This document shows positions 63,247 through 64,000 of a DNA stretch of 64,000 nucleotides, piece by piece. This stretch comes from Agaribacillus aureus (GTDB taxonomy: Bacteria; Bacteroidota; Bacteroidia; Cytophagales; Cyclobacteriaceae). Below the pieces are notes generated by a model that saw only the letters and a program-made list of their open reading frames with translations, had not been told where the DNA came from and searched no databases. Made by a program: the position numbers and the translations under genes. Every line of letters starts with the position of its first letter. Positions within the stretch are counted from its first letter, which is position 1. The stretch lies in contig JAUJEB010000009.1 of NCBI GenBank assembly GCA_030442055.1, forward strand, positions 231,167-295,166, read 5' to 3'.

Positions 63247-63747
63247 TTGCTGATGAACATTTTCAAGGAGAGCAAGTACGAACTAAGACTGATTGACACC
63301 ATTTCATTCTTCTACATTTTTCAAGTCCTTATTTACACCGTCGATGACTTCAAGTCAAAATATCCGGTAATTCTCATAGTAGCAGGAATTTTGTTCCATG
63401 GACTGGCTTATTTTGTGTGGATCGACCACCGATCATCTAACTCTCGGATATCATCGGAAAAACTGAAGAAGCTGACTTATCAATTGCTTCCAATCGGTTT
63501 AACAATAACTTATACTTTTAGCATACTAACTTTCTTTAACCGGAATCCATTTTCGAATACTGTTATTGACAACTTGATACTTTTTGGTATCACTTCAATA
63601 CCTATGTTAATTTTCTTCTACCACGTGGGCTACAAGAAACGAAGAAGACCAAAAATTCCGATTCTAACCGAAAAGAAAAGGCTCCTGAACATCTTATATA
63701 TTCTGCTTTTTGCTGGAACTATGTTGGCTGGGAGCATCATATCTTGA
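63247..63747 (+). CDS. Small polytopic membrane protein
   Basis: This 166-residue protein has four to five hydrophobic segments (for example YPVILIVAGILFHGLAYFVW, LLPIGLTITYTFSILTFF, NILYILLFAGTMLAGSII) with a basic cytoplasmic loop containing YKKRRRPKIP. I recognise no family. It lies 67 bases after the sulfatase gene, perhaps as a second gene of block 5. Confidence 0.65.
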   Translation: MLMNIFKESKYELRLIDTISFFYIFQVLIYTVDDFKSKYPVILIVAGILFHGLAYFVWIDHRSSNSRISSEKLKKLTYQLLPIGLTITYTFSILTFFNRNPFSNTVIDNLILFGITSIPMLIFFYHVGYKKRRRPKIPILTEKKRLLNILYILLFAGTMLAGSIIS

Positions 63748-64000
63748 TAACATACCCACAACTATAGATAGAGTGCATGGCCGTAAGTGGTCTTCTACCA
63801 GTTTTGGTGCGAACATACCAGGCGGTAGTGTTCTACAAAGAGAAAAAAGTGGGTGTGTGTTTGCAACTACACTCTTTTATTTTTTAGGGCGGATATGTAG
63901 GATCTGTGATCGTGTGTCCTGACCCATCTGTAAGTAATTCAGATGGCTGTCTTTGTTGAGATGAAGGGGTTTCGAAAGAAATGATCCTTCGGTAACGCTT
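63748..64000. other. Right edge, no gene recognised
   Basis: Open frames here are short and unconvincing. CCATCTG (63924-63930) and CAGATGG (63940-63946) form a hairpin with a 9-base loop. It is not followed by a T-run. The sequence continues past the window. Confidence 0.4.

Noticed and set aside
63710..63922. Short open frame at the right edge
   Set aside because: It overlaps the end of the membrane-protein gene in another frame and shows no signal, repeat or family feature.
50482..64000. Integron attC gene-cassette array
   Set aside because: The junctions have palindromes, but no consistent RYYYAAC/GTTRRRY pairs, and the recombinase remnants are XerC/D-like without an integron-specific domain.
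1..64000. CRISPR array
   Set aside because: No regularly spaced short direct repeats were seen, and no cas gene was recognised.
1..64000. Complete insertion sequence
   Set aside because: No transposase gene was recognised on either strand.

Overview
The window reads as a chromosomal segment of a Gram-negative Bacteroidota, most likely an aerobic Cytophagales-type bacterium. Pointers are an LptD-like outer-membrane assembly protein of the Bacteroidota type, DUF4476 and PCMD-like proteins, an E1 alpha/beta fusion, many signal peptides ending in SxxQ, moderate-to-low GC and few clear Shine-Dalgarno sequences. No phylogenetic marker was compared, so this is an inference from gene content.

Positions 1-20000 are core chromosome: the end of a CPA1 Na+/H+ antiporter, an SSS sodium/solute symporter, an envelope block (LptD-like protein, divergent N-acetylmuramoyl-L-alanine amidase, MCE/MlaD protein), an acyl-CoA carboxylase carboxyltransferase, a phosphopantetheinyl transferase, a WD40-DivIVA-FolB run, an A-type Fe-S protein that lacks its usual C-terminal cysteines, and a close run containing D-aminoacyl-tRNA deacylase, two membrane hydrolases and a MazG-type pyrophosphohydrolase. 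Positions 20000-25000 hold a leftward group (uncharacterised secreted protein, di-haem cytochrome c peroxidase, DoxX-like protein) behind a perfect TetR-type palindrome, then a DUF3500 protein. Positions 25000-35100 are mostly housekeeping: GcvT, RNase HII, Nudix, MATE, PlsC, GatC, a giant membrane-TPR protein and an outer-membrane barrel.

Positions 35287-47477 form a leftward phenylacetate catabolism cluster. An Rrf2 regulator with three cysteines heads it, followed by paaE-A-B-C-D (ring epoxidase), paaG, paaH, paaZ, a hydratase, paaY and a fused 2-oxoacid dehydrogenase E1. PaaZ carries an extra C-terminal DinB/DUF1569-like domain. Two similar palindromes lie between the regulator and paaE. 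PaaK ligase and PaaJ thiolase are not in the window.

From 50407 to the right edge is an accretion island at a tRNA-Pro gene. The tRNA 3' end recurs about 6.6 kb and 10.8 kb downstream. Five decayed tyrosine-recombinase C-termini, all in the same orientation, each precede a small cargo block: two hypothetical proteins; an SDR, a NylB-like hydrolase, a barrel and a PCMD-like lipoprotein; a TPR protein; an NTF2-like protein and a lipoprotein hydrolase; a sulfatase and a membrane protein. This serial-integration structure is the most unusual feature of the window. Apart from the decayed small reading frame at 52636-52830, the cargo genes look intact, although the recombinase tails have decayed.
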